Part shown: in pieces, positions 16,031 to 23,409 of the stretch
Numbering within the stretch: position 1 is the first letter of the stretch
Layout: each line of letters opens with the position of its first letter
DNA from: RPQJ01 sp036277615
Lineage (GTDB): Bacteria; Pseudomonadota; Gammaproteobacteria; Steroidobacterales; Steroidobacteraceae
Length of the DNA stretch: 24,660 nucleotides
Assembly: GCA_036277615.1 (NCBI GenBank)
Contig: DASUMQ010000277.1
Span: 1 to 24,660, forward strand
Direction of reading: 5' to 3'
The notes under the pieces: generated by a model
Databases searched by the model: none
The model's input: only the letters and a program-made list of their open reading frames with translations
Told to the model about the DNA's origin: nothing
Made by a program: the position numbers and the translations under genes

Positions 16031-16961
16031 GGCACCCGCGCGCGGGCTGTGCGACGCCGAGCGGGACGCTCGCGCCGCGCTGCGCGCCGACCCGGTGACG
16101 GTTGCGCTCGCCGACGGGTCATTTCGATCCGTGCCGGGAGGGCTGTCCAACTTCGCCTGGCAGGTGTCGTGCGACGGAGGCGGCGAATACTTCGTGCGAT
16201 TGGCGCGGGGGCACGGCGAGGGCCTCGGTGCGGATCACGTCAACGAACGACGTGTGCTCGAACTGACTTCGCGGGCGGGTCTGTCGCCCCCGGTCGTCCG
16301 CTGTGATCCGGCCGCACGATTGCTGGTCACGCAGTGGGTCGACGCGCGGCGCGTCGGGCGTCCGTTGCGCAGCGCAAAGGGACTGACGCTCGTCGCGCAC
16401 TCGCTCGCCTCGCTGCACACACTGCCGGCGCCGCACGACCTGCGCGCCGTGTACTTCGCCGCGCAGGCGAAAGCACTCGAGCCCGCGTTCGAACCCGGGC
16501 GAACGGAATCACTGCTGTCCGCGCGCGCGGTCGAGGTGTTCGCGGCGTTGCGCGCCGGCCTCACGTCGCCCGCGCTCTGCCACCACGACCTCAATCCACT
16601 GAACCTGCTGACCGACGCAAGCGGGCGGCTCTGGCTCGTCGACTGGGAGTACGCGGGAATCGGGGACACGGCGTTCGACCTGGCCTCGTTCTCGAGCCAG
16701 CACGGGCTAGAGTCACGGCACCGGAGCGTGCTCGTCGATGCCTATCGGGCCGCGGGCGGGCGGGTGGAGCCAGTGCGCGTGGAACGGGCACTCTGGGCGT
16801 TCGATTACGTGCAGTGGCTGTGGTATCGCGCGGCTCTCGCGCAGCCTGGCGCAGGCATCGATACCGAGAGTGCGCGCCGGCGCGCCGACCGGCTCGCGAC
16901 CTCGCTGCGTCGACGTGCAAGCCGGGTCTTGCGCTGCAATAATGCGACGTTTGCGGAATAG
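16023..16961 (+). CDS. thiK: ThiK-like thiamine kinase (choline/aminoglycoside kinase fold)
   Basis: This 312-residue kinase has an N-terminal nucleotide-binding GGLSNFAW (39-46), the catalytic Brenner-type loop HHDLNPLNLL (His188, Asp189, Asn191, Asn194) and the metal-binding LVDWEYA (Asp207). It also has the downstream 'GDTAFDLASF' element typical of choline and thiamine kinases. It would phosphorylate thiamine to thiamine monophosphate in the cytoplasm and so trap imported vitamin. The substrate rests on operon context, since aminoglycoside, choline and thiamine kinases share these motifs. The start overlaps pnuT by 8 nt. It is the last obviously thiamine-related gene; the ferredoxin gene starts 17 nt later with no terminator between. 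Confidence 0.82.
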   Translation: MPEAPARGLCDAERDARAALRADPVTVALADGSFRSVPGGLSNFAWQVSCDGGGEYFVRLARGHGEGLGADHVNERRVLELTSRAGLSPPVVRCDPAARLLVTQWVDARRVGRPLRSAKGLTLVAHSLASLHTLPAPHDLRAVYFAAQAKALEPAFEPGRTESLLSARAVEVFAALRAGLTSPALCHHDLNPLNLLTDASGRLWLVDWEYAGIGDTAFDLASFSSQHGLESRHRSVLVDAYRAAGGRVEPVRVERALWAFDYVQWLWYRAALAQPGAGIDTESARRRADRLATSLRRRASRVLRCNNATFAE

Positions 16962-16978
16962 CGTTCCACGGGTGCGGC

Positions 16979-17296
16979 ATGGCGAAGATGGTGGTGACCG
17001 ATCGCGACGGCAACGTCCACGACGTCGAAGGACGTCCGGGACTCAAGCTCATGGAGACGTTGCGCGAATACGAGTACGGCGTGACGGCCATCTGCGGCGG
17101 CCTCTGCTCGTGTGCGACCTGCCACATCTTCGTGGCGCCCGCTTGGATGGAGCGCCTGCCTGCGCCGCAGAGTGACGAGAAGGAATTGCTGGTCGAACTG
17201 CAGCACTACGACTCGGGGACGTCGCGTCTCAGTTGCCAGGTCGAATTCAGCGAGGCGCTCGACGGGCTCGAGCTCAAGATCGCGCCCGACGAATGA
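16979..17296 (+). CDS. [2Fe-2S] ferredoxin, adrenodoxin/putidaredoxin type
   Basis: This 105-residue protein has cluster ligands Cys39, Cys45, Cys48 and Cys86 (C-x5-C-x2-C-x37-C), plus an extra Cys43 inside ICGGLCSCATCHIF. The spacing is that of the putidaredoxin/adrenodoxin group, which carries electrons to cytochromes P450 or Rieske oxygenases. A Rieske oxygenase gene ends 461 bp away on the opposite strand, so it is the likely partner. No ferredoxin reductase is in the window. The gene is only 17 nt after the kinase stop on the same strand, so read-through from the thiamine operon is possible. It converges with the hydratase gene, the two stops being 6 nt apart. An alternative role in cluster biogenesis cannot be excluded. 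Confidence 0.9.
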   Translation: MAKMVVTDRDGNVHDVEGRPGLKLMETLREYEYGVTAICGGLCSCATCHIFVAPAWMERLPAPQSDEKELLVELQHYDSGTSRLSCQVEFSEALDGLELKIAPDE

Positions 17297-17302
17297 CGCT
17301 CG

Positions 17303-17761
17303 TCAGCCGGCCGGCCGCGGTCCCGTCTCGATCAGGTTGATGCTGCGACAGGTCCACGCGGTCTCGTCGCGCTGGTTCAGCAGCGTGTAGCGAAACTCGA
17401 CGACGCCACGCGTCGGATCGGACCCCGATCGCCGTTTCGCGAGGCATTCATAGCGCGCGCGCAGCCGGTCACCCGCGCGCACCGCCTGCGGCCACTTGAC
17501 CTCTTCCCAGCCCACCCCGCAGATCCACGCGATGTCCCCGCTGATCTGGTGATCGAGTCGTCGCCAGAGCGCCATCGTATGGATGCCCGAGGCGATCACC
17601 TCGCCGAACACGGAGCCCCGTGCCGCGTCGGGGTCGGCGTGGAAATACTGCGGGTCGTATGCGCGCGCGAACGCGACCAGCTCGTCGAGTTCGACGCGAT
17701 GCTCGCCCGACTCGCGGACCTCACCGACGACGAGGTCGTCGTAATAGCGTCGCCCGGTCAC
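17303..17761 (-). CDS. MaoC-fold (R)-hydratase-like protein
   Basis: This 152-residue protein matches the hot-dog-fold MaoC/R-specific hydratase family. The hydratase motif FARAYDPQYFHADPDAARGSVFGEVIASGIHT contains the catalytic Asp36-x4-His41 pair, followed by a WEEVKWPQAVRAGDRLRA strand typical of the family. It would add water to, or remove it from, an enoyl (often CoA-linked) substrate. Its start is GTG (17759-17761), which overlaps the Rieske oxygenase stop in a GTGA junction, so the two genes are translationally coupled and probably act in one pathway. The protein is a single hot-dog unit and would need to dimerise. Some MaoC-fold proteins lack hydratase activity, but both catalytic residues are here. 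Confidence 0.88.
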   Translation of the reverse strand: MTGRRYYDDLVVGEVRESGEHRVELDELVAFARAYDPQYFHADPDAARGSVFGEVIASGIHTMALWRRLDHQISGDIAWICGVGWEEVKWPQAVRAGDRLRARYECLAKRRSGSDPTRGVVEFRYTLLNQRDETAWTCRSINLIETGPRPAG

Positions 17762-19119
17762 TTCTCGCCGTTGATGTAACGGTCGATCTCGCGCTGGTAA
17801 TGGCGGAGCCGGATTTCCTGCTCGCTCCAGAGCGGGCCGCGGAATCCGCGCGACTTCTGTCCGCGCTGGACCGCCTCGACGAGGTCGACGTCCTGGTTCA
17901 GCACTTCGCCGAGGTCGGCGCGCACGCCGGCGGGATGGTGCTCGATGTTCGGACGGGTCGCACCCGTGAGGTCCGTGCCCTTGGGCAGCCCCATCCACCC
18001 CGGCACGCTGTACGTCGGATCGTCGACGTAGCGGATCAGCGTCATGTTGTCGTAGTAAAAACGCTCCGGGTCGGTCGGGTGCGGCTGGAACCGCATGATG
18101 AACACGCCCTCGGGGTGCATGCCGATCTGCACGTTGGGGAAGAAACCCGTGGCCCAGCTGTCGGTGAGCTGGCCGTCGGTGAACCGGTCGTAATGGTCGA
18201 GGCCCAGGCGCTTCGCGCGTTCGCGCTTGGCCTTCTGCACCTCGGTGCGGACCTCGATGCCCGTGCCGCGGAATTCGGCCGGATTCATGCCGGCCTCCAT
18301 CATCATGTAGTGGAGCCCTTCGTTGACCGAGTCGCGGTCGATCACGCGGTGGCTCGGCGTGCAGATCGGCACGATCATGCGCGTGAAGCCGTTCGGGTAC
18401 TGGTCGTACTGCGAATAGTCTTCCATCACGCACTGCGTCTGCGGGTGGATGTGGGGCAGGTGGTAAGTTTCGTAGAACGCGTCGACGCCGGTCTTCCAGT
18501 TCGCGAGCCACTCCGTGCGCACGTGCCGCACGACGTGCATCCGGTCGATCTGGTAGTTCTCGATGTAGCCGGGCGGAAGGCCGATCCACTCGCGCAGCGG
18601 CGGCGCCTTGCCGTCCAGGTTCACGAAGATCAGTCCCCCGACCTGGTCGCAGCGTAGCTCGGTGAGCCCGGGCCGGTGCGCGACGAGTCCCGGGTCGAAC
18701 GTGTGCTCGTCGGTGATGCAGTCGTTCGTGCCATCGAGACAGAAGCGCCACGCGTGGAACGCGCAGGTGAACTTCGCGACGCTGCCGCGCTCGTTGAGCG
18801 CAATCGGATTGCCGCGGTGCGGACACGCGTTGAAGAACGCGCGCAGGCCACCGTCCAGTTGCCGCACGATCACGATGCTTTCGTGCCCGTGGTTGAACAC
18901 GGTGTAGTCGCCGTCCTCGGGGATGTCCGAGGTCACGCCCGCGAGCAGCCAGACGCGAGGCCAGAGGAACTTCCATTCCTTTTCCATGAATTCGCGCGAG
19001 TAGTAGCGCGTTGGGTCGACCACTTCGTGCCCGACGTCCACGTACGGTTGCTTGGCTTCGAGCGAGTCGGCGGGGGCGCTCAAGGTCATCGGCCAGGCGG
19101 GCTTCAGGTTCGCAGCCAT
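17758..19119 (-). CDS. Rieske non-heme iron oxygenase, catalytic subunit
   Basis: This 453-residue protein has an N-terminal Rieske [2Fe-2S] domain with ACPHRG (Cys99, His101) and CAFHAW (Cys119, His122). A catalytic domain follows with the mononuclear iron site in NWKTGVDAFYETYHLPHIH (His220, His225) and a candidate third ligand Asp410 in NQDVDLVEAVQRG. The family oxygenates aromatic rings, N-methyl groups or steroid-like substrates using electrons from a ferredoxin. The residue three positions before His220 is Glu217, where ring-hydroxylating dioxygenases such as naphthalene dioxygenase have a bridging Asp. No beta subunit is encoded nearby. The ATG at 19119 has GAGGA about 9 nt upstream; an in-frame ATG at 19161 lacks a ribosome site and would lie upstream of the expected transcript start. 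The substrate is unknown. Confidence 0.92.
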   Translation of the reverse strand: MAANLKPAWPMTLSAPADSLEAKQPYVDVGHEVVDPTRYYSREFMEKEWKFLWPRVWLLAGVTSDIPEDGDYTVFNHGHESIVIVRQLDGGLRAFFNACPHRGNPIALNERGSVAKFTCAFHAWRFCLDGTNDCITDEHTFDPGLVAHRPGLTELRCDQVGGLIFVNLDGKAPPLREWIGLPPGYIENYQIDRMHVVRHVRTEWLANWKTGVDAFYETYHLPHIHPQTQCVMEDYSQYDQYPNGFTRMIVPICTPSHRVIDRDSVNEGLHYMMMEAGMNPAEFRGTGIEVRTEVQKAKRERAKRLGLDHYDRFTDGQLTDSWATGFFPNVQIGMHPEGVFIMRFQPHPTDPERFYYDNMTLIRYVDDPTYSVPGWMGLPKGTDLTGATRPNIEHHPAGVRADLGEVLNQDVDLVEAVQRGQKSRGFRGPLWSEQEIRLRHYQREIDRYINGEK

Positions 19120-19163
19120 CGGCGAGTCCTCGCAGGAGTGGCACGGAGAAGAGGAGGCCATCG

Positions 19164-19169
19164 ACTATA
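19164..19169 (-). promoter_or_regulatory. Candidate -10 box for the Rieske oxygenase gene
   Basis: On the minus strand this reads TATAGT, five of six matches to the -10 consensus. Transcription would start near 19157, giving a leader of about 38 nt before the ATG at 19119. A clear -35 box is missing, but copy 1 of the repeated motif (19182-19205) lies in the -24 to -48 zone. Confidence 0.4.
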
Positions 19170-19181
19170 ACAGTCGCACAT

Positions 19182-19205
19182 AAAAAAACAGAACTGACTG
19201 TTTAA
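19182..19205 (+). repeat. Repeated intergenic motif, copy 1
   Basis: The form is A7-CAGAAC-TGACTGTTT-AA. Inside it AAACAG-(6 nt)-CTGTTT is a perfect inverted repeat (19186-19203), the usual shape of a dimeric repressor site. The same A7-N6/7-TGAC-n-GTTT unit recurs at 19328-19353 (opposite strand), 23398-23421 (opposite strand) and 23491-23515. The surrounding non-coding stretch 19120-19458 (339 bp) separates the divergent Rieske oxygenase and TBDR genes. It is markedly more AT-rich than the rest of the window and otherwise holds only the items listed here. Confidence 0.55.
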
Positions 19206-19263
19206 GCGAGCAGAAACCGTGGACAGACCGGGTTGCGAAAAACACACACCACGCTTCGCTGTA

Positions 19264-19325
19264 GCCGGCAGGCCTTGTTTTTCCGAACGCGGCAGCGAGG
19301 CGATCTTGGTTTTGCGTTGCAAAAA
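19264..19325 (+). repeat. Conserved GAA-GCGG-GATCTTG-hairpin block, copy in region A
   Basis: This segment reads CCTTGTTTTT, GAACGCGG, GATCTTG, then TTTTGC-(GTT)-GCAAAA (a perfect 6-bp inverted repeat, 19311-19325). The same order occurs at 23411-23456 (CCTGTTTTTTT, GAAGCGG, ATCTTG, TGCTGC-TTT-GCAGCA). Alignment by eye is convincing but gapped, with an 8-nt difference between GCGG and GATCTTG. Coordinates are approximate. This copy's hairpin has no T-tract. Confidence 0.45.
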
Positions 19326-19327
19326 TG

Positions 19328-19353
19328 AAAAACAGTCATGTTTGATTTTTTTT
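19328..19353 (-). repeat. Repeated intergenic motif, copy 2
   Basis: On the plus strand this is AAAAACAGTCA followed by TGTTTGA and eight T residues. Read on the minus strand it is A8...TGACTGTTTTT, the same unit as copy 1 in inverted orientation, about 125 bp away. It lies about 105 bp upstream of the TBDR start at 19459. A weak -35-like TTGATT overlaps its end (19342-19347), but no convincing -10 follows. Confidence 0.5.
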
Positions 19354-19458
19354 CGGGGCTGGATTAAAACTCCGTTCCGCTGAGGTGCGAACCGCACGTT
19401 CGCCACCGCTCCAACATCCTGGCCGCGCAGCGGGCCGAACACTCGGGGGAAACCGTCC

Positions 19459-22041
19459 ATGTCCGTGAACCGACCGCGCTTTACGCCGCTCGCCCGCATC
19501 GTCTCCGCCGTCCTCGCCGCCGCCGCGCCCGCGGTCGTGCAGGCACAACAGGCGCAGGACGAGGCGACACCGGCGGCCGCCGGCCTCGAGGAGGTGCTGG
19601 TCACCGCGACCCGCGCGGGCGTCACCAACCTGCAGCAGACCCCGGTGTCCGTCTCGGCCGTGACGACCGAGGACATCGATCGCATGATTGCCCGCGACAT
19701 CTCCGGGATCGCGAGCTCCGTGCCGGGCTTCTCCGCCTCGCGCATCACGGCGTTCAACGCCGCCTCGTTCGCGATGCGCGGCGTCGGGCTCACCGACATC
19801 ATCGTCTACCAGGACGCGCCGGTGAGCGTGCAGGTCGACGACTTCGTCATGCCGAGCGTGCAGACGCAGTTGCTCGACACGTTCGATACCTACAGCGTCG
19901 AAGTGCTGCGCGGCCCGCAAGGCACGCTGTTCGGCAAGAACACGACCGGCGGCGCCGTCACGATCCAGACCAAGCGCCCCGACATGAACGAGTTCGGGGC
20001 CGACTTCCGCCTCGCGTACGGCAGCTTCAATTCGCAGCGCGTGCAGGGCTCGATCGACGTGCCGCTGGTGGACGACGTCTTCGCGGTGCGCTTCGTCGGT
20101 GCGTACTCGAAGTCCGATGGTTACTACGAGCTCGGCGCCGACTACGGCCCGATCAACACGCTCGAGATCTTCGGCGGCACGTTTGCGCCGTTCACCATTC
20201 CGGGCGTCACGGGCGAGGAGGGCGGGGGCCAGCCGGGCAAGAGCATCGGCGGCGAGGACATCGTCAACGGTCGCATCAAGGCGCAGTGGCAGCCGACGGA
20301 CGACCTCACGTTCCTCGCCCAGTACGAGGTCATGCGTGACCGGTCGGACGCCGTGCCGGCCTACAACGACACGCCGCCGGATGGCCCGTACCTCTGGAAC
20401 TTCCTCGGCTTCACGCGGCCGAGCGGCGATCCCCTCGACAACATGGGCTCCACGCAGCGCAACGACTCGCTGCTCAAGATGGGCAAGGGGCAGGTCGTCG
20501 ATGTCGACGGCATTTACCTCAACATGGAGTGGGACCTCGGCCACGGCACGATCTACGCGGTGGCGGGCAAGCGGGACCAGGACGAGCACCTGCCCAACAC
20601 ATACACGGGCGCTGCGCCCGTCAATGTCGACACGGGTGAAGTGATCTCGCTGTTCGACGCGACGCGCGACACGACGCGCGAGACGACGCAGTTCGAAGCG
20701 CGCTATGCGTCGAAGTTCGACGGTCCGGTCAACTTCGTCGCAGGTGCCTTCCAGCAGACCAACGACGCGGCTTTCTGCGTCGTGCAGGTGCTCGGCTTCA
20801 TCGACCTCGCAACGGACCTCACCGTCTTTGGGCTGCCGGCGCAATACAACAACAGCACCCCGCAGGTGCTCTGCAACAGGCAGGATTCCGACTCGCTCGC
20901 GGGCTACGTCGACGTGAGCTGGGACATCACCGACAGCTTCACGCTCACCGGCGGCTACCGCGTGACGAAGGACGAGCGCGAATGGGCCGGTCGCACGCAG
21001 GTCCCGTTCGACATGCTCGACCAGGCGCCCAGCACGCTTCCCGACGGCAGCCTGTCCTGGGAGGATTTCAACGACCCGCTGCAGGCCGGCAACTTCAGCA
21101 AATACCCGGGCGGCATCATCGTCAACAAGGGCACGCCAGGGTTCGAGAACCTTTCCGAGGAATGGACGGAGCCGAGCTGGCGCGTCGTCGGTTCGTACAA
21201 GTTCACCGACAACCTGTTCTCGTACCTGACCATCTCGCGCGGCTACAAGGCCGGCGGCTACAACGACCAGACCGGCACCAGCGGCCTGATGGTGTCGGAG
21301 CTCACGCGACCCGTCGACCCGGAGTTCGCCACGAACTACGAGCTGGGCGTCAAGTGGGAAAGCGAGGACAACCGGTTCCGCTTCAACCCGACCGTGTTCT
21401 TCACGAAGTACGAAGACGCGCAGCGCGCGGTGAACATCATCACGGAGAACCAGTCGGGCGCCACGTTCCAGGAGACGGTGTTCTACAACGCGGCCGAGGT
21501 CGAAGCGAAGGGCGTCGAGCTCGAATTCCAGGCGCTGCTGACCGACGCATTCCGCATCCGTGCCCAGGCTTCGTACCTGGACGCGGAGTACAAGGAGTTC
21601 GTGATCAACCAGCCAGAGGTCGTGGATCCCGTGACCGGCGCGACCATCCAGGAGTTCGTGGGCGATTTCTCCGGCCTGCCGGTGCCGCGTTCGCCCGAGT
21701 TCATGGGCTCGATCCAGGCGCTCTACACGTGGACGCTCGGCAGCGGAGCGGATCTCGAGTTCGGCGCCGAGTACTACCACGAGGACGAGAACCTGTTCTA
21801 CATCTCGGCGGCGGGCCGCCAGTACGACGCGTATCTCGACGAGAAGAACCTGCTGAACGCCTCAGTGACCTACACGGGCGCGGACGGCAACTGGTTCGTG
21901 CGGGGTTACGGTCGCAACCTGACGGACGAGCGGTACCGGATCGCCTCGCAGTCGGTCGCGACGCTGTGGACGCACACGCAGTGGGGCGCGCCGATCAACT
22001 ATGGCATCGAGGTCGGGTTCGGTTTCGGCAGTCGTCGCTGA
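19459..22041 (+). CDS. TonB-dependent outer-membrane receptor (large)
   Basis: This 860-residue TBDR has a signal peptide at about residues 1-29 (VQA|QQ) and a TonB-box-like EEVLVTA at 44-50. The plug domain contains TPVSVSAVTTEDIDRM and VEVLRGPQGTLFGKNTTGGAVTIQTKRP, and the barrel contains the ISRGYKAGGYND strand near residue 590. The C-terminus is VGFGFGSRR, ending in arginine rather than the usual aromatic residue, which is uncommon but seen in some TBDRs. The ATG at 19459 has GGGGGA 9 nt upstream. It is divergent from the Rieske oxygenase gene across a motif-rich region and is followed by a strong terminator. It may import the oxygenase's substrate; this is inference from position only. 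Confidence 0.94.
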   Translation: MSVNRPRFTPLARIVSAVLAAAAPAVVQAQQAQDEATPAAAGLEEVLVTATRAGVTNLQQTPVSVSAVTTEDIDRMIARDISGIASSVPGFSASRITAFNAASFAMRGVGLTDIIVYQDAPVSVQVDDFVMPSVQTQLLDTFDTYSVEVLRGPQGTLFGKNTTGGAVTIQTKRPDMNEFGADFRLAYGSFNSQRVQGSIDVPLVDDVFAVRFVGAYSKSDGYYELGADYGPINTLEIFGGTFAPFTIPGVTGEEGGGQPGKSIGGEDIVNGRIKAQWQPTDDLTFLAQYEVMRDRSDAVPAYNDTPPDGPYLWNFLGFTRPSGDPLDNMGSTQRNDSLLKMGKGQVVDVDGIYLNMEWDLGHGTIYAVAGKRDQDEHLPNTYTGAAPVNVDTGEVISLFDATRDTTRETTQFEARYASKFDGPVNFVAGAFQQTNDAAFCVVQVLGFIDLATDLTVFGLPAQYNNSTPQVLCNRQDSDSLAGYVDVSWDITDSFTLTGGYRVTKDEREWAGRTQVPFDMLDQAPSTLPDGSLSWEDFNDPLQAGNFSKYPGGIIVNKGTPGFENLSEEWTEPSWRVVGSYKFTDNLFSYLTISRGYKAGGYNDQTGTSGLMVSELTRPVDPEFATNYELGVKWESEDNRFRFNPTVFFTKYEDAQRAVNIITENQSGATFQETVFYNAAEVEAKGVELEFQALLTDAFRIRAQASYLDAEYKEFVINQPEVVDPVTGATIQEFVGDFSGLPVPRSPEFMGSIQALYTWTLGSGADLEFGAEYYHEDENLFYISAAGRQYDAYLDEKNLLNASVTYTGADGNWFVRGYGRNLTDERYRIASQSVATLWTHTQWGAPINYGIEVGFGFGSRR

Positions 22042-22061
22042 CCGCCAGCTTCGCTCGTGCG

Positions 22062-22090
22062 AAAAAGGCCGGCACAACGCCGGCCTTTTT
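22062..22090. terminator. Bidirectional intrinsic terminator
   Basis: AAAAA-GGCCGGC-(ACAAC)-GCCGGCC-TTTTT is a perfect 7-bp GC stem flanked by complementary A5/T5. It lies 20 bp after the TBDR stop and 14 bp from the stop of the convergent M24 gene, and it can end both transcripts. Confidence 0.95.
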
Positions 22091-22104
22091 CTTGGGGGCT
22101 CGCC

Positions 22105-23346
22105 TCAGCCGACGACCGTCAGCGCCTGCGGCAACGTGTGCAGGCACTCGGCCCCGTCGCGGCCGATCAGGTAGCTGCTTTCGAGGTGATACGGAGCGAG
22201 CGAGTGCCCGAAGTACAGGAACTCGAAGTTGACGACCGTATTCTCCTCGAGCTCGAAATCCTTCAGCCGGCCGAACGCGGGGTAGGAACTCGGCAGCTCG
22301 ATGATGTCGAGCCCGATCGAGTGCAGGAACACCAGCGTCTTGCGCGGCGTCGGGATCGGCATGTCGTAGGCAATCTTCGAAATCGCCGCCCACGCGTCGT
22401 GAGTCGTCACGCCGGCGCGCAGGTGCCGCACCGACTCCTGCTGCGCGGCCGAGATCGTCGCGCAGAGACTTCGATATTCCGCCGTGGGCTCCCCGACGTG
22501 GACCGTGCGCGAGACGTCGAACGCGTAGTTGGAATACGTCCCCCAGCTTTCGAAGATGATCACCTGGCCGTCGCGGACCTTCCAGTCGTAGTCGGCGAAC
22601 ATCAGGTCGGGGAAATACTCGCCGCCGTACTCCGCCCCGAACTGTAATGCCTTCTGCGCCGAGAGCAGGTTGGCGCCGCGGCCCTGCACGTAATTGCGAA
22701 ACCGTGTCGCGACGTCGCGCCAGACCGCGCCCGGCTTGATGTCGGGCATGATGTCCCGCAGCCCGTCCTCGTTGATCGACGCGCCGCGCCGCAGGAAATC
22801 GATTTCCTGCGGCGTCTTGACCTTGCGGACGTCGAGCCACGCGTCCAGCGCATCGACGATCCGCAACCCCGGCAGCGTGGTCTGCACGTGTTGCGCGAGC
22901 CGCAGGTCGTCGAAGCCGACGCGGGCGTCCGCCAATCCGAGTTCCGCGAGCGCGTCGGCCGTGCCCTGCACGATGTCCGCGGCCATCGGTCCCGCGACCT
23001 TTTCCGCGTACAGGCGCTCGACGTCACCCTGCAGTGGATCGAGACGCACCGGTTCCGGCTCGTGCGCGACGAAGCTCGTGTTCAGAAACTCGGTCACGCG
23101 GACCTGCGGGATCCAGGTCGGCGCTTCGAGCAGGCCGGCGAGCGCGAATTCCGGCACGACCAGGGTGGCCGGTCGCGAGGAATCTCGCGGGATCACGACG
23201 ACGGCCTGGTTCTCCTGGAACCCCCACTCGGAAATGCGTGTCCAGAACCCGGAAGCGTAATAGACGTTGCGCGGCGCGGCGGCGACGAGCGCATCGAGCC
23301 CGAACTGGTCCATCTTCTGCAGGGCGCGGGCGTGGTTGAACAGCAT
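22105..23346 (-). CDS. M24-family metallopeptidase-like protein (aminopeptidase P/creatinase fold)
   Basis: This 413-residue protein has an N-terminal creatinase-like domain (about 1-170, beginning NHARALQKMDQFGLDALVAAAPRNVYYASGFW) and a C-terminal pita-bread domain. Predicted metal ligands are Asp277 (AFDVSRT), His342 (LHSIGLDIIE), Glu375 (VNFEF) and Glu389 (HLESSYLI). The first ligand position, normally Asp in a 'xDxG' strand, reads FESWG with Glu266, so metal binding may be altered. Family members cleave Xaa-Pro bonds or hydrolyse creatine-like substrates; some members do other chemistry. The ATG at 23346 was chosen by N-terminal similarity and because the candidate promoter places the transcript start near 23374. 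A GTG at 23379 adds 11 residues without a ribosome site. No signal peptide is seen. Confidence 0.87.
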   Translation of the reverse strand: MLFNHARALQKMDQFGLDALVAAAPRNVYYASGFWTRISEWGFQENQAVVVIPRDSSRPATLVVPEFALAGLLEAPTWIPQVRVTEFLNTSFVAHEPEPVRLDPLQGDVERLYAEKVAGPMAADIVQGTADALAELGLADARVGFDDLRLAQHVQTTLPGLRIVDALDAWLDVRKVKTPQEIDFLRRGASINEDGLRDIMPDIKPGAVWRDVATRFRNYVQGRGANLLSAQKALQFGAEYGGEYFPDLMFADYDWKVRDGQVIIFESWGTYSNYAFDVSRTVHVGEPTAEYRSLCATISAAQQESVRHLRAGVTTHDAWAAISKIAYDMPIPTPRKTLVFLHSIGLDIIELPSSYPAFGRLKDFELEENTVVNFEFLYFGHSLAPYHLESSYLIGRDGAECLHTLPQALTVVG

Positions 23347-23380
23347 GGGTGTCTCGGGCTTTGGGGGAGGCAGGGACACA

Positions 23381-23409
23381 GTCGTACCGCGTCAGTTAAA
23401 AACCGTCAA
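23381..23409 (-). promoter_or_regulatory. Candidate promoter of the M24 gene
   Basis: On the minus strand TTGACG (-35, + coordinates 23404-23409) is followed by exactly 17 bp and TACGAC (-10, 23381-23386). The -35 lies inside motif copy 3, with its A7 tract just upstream like an UP element. The -10 matches only three of six consensus bases. Confidence 0.4.

Noticed and set aside
15171..17296. PnuT and kinase as a nicotinamide riboside uptake system.
   Set aside because: The TPP riboswitch and the YkoF-like protein point to thiamine, and no NadR-type domain is present.
17762..19144. Long minus-strand frame joining the MaoC protein to a 460-residue N-terminal extension.
   Set aside because: The extension is the out-of-frame shadow of the Rieske oxygenase gene, and the MaoC domain has its own GTG at the GTGA junction.
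19182..19353. Inverted motif pair as an insertion sequence or CRISPR repeat.
   Set aside because: There is no transposase, no target-site duplication was seen, only two copies occur per region with unequal spacing, and no spacer-repeat periodicity exists.
19336..21780. 814-residue minus-strand frame opposite the large TBDR.
   Set aside because: It is a shadow of the TBDR frame; valine/arginine/glutamate/leucine-rich composition and no motifs.
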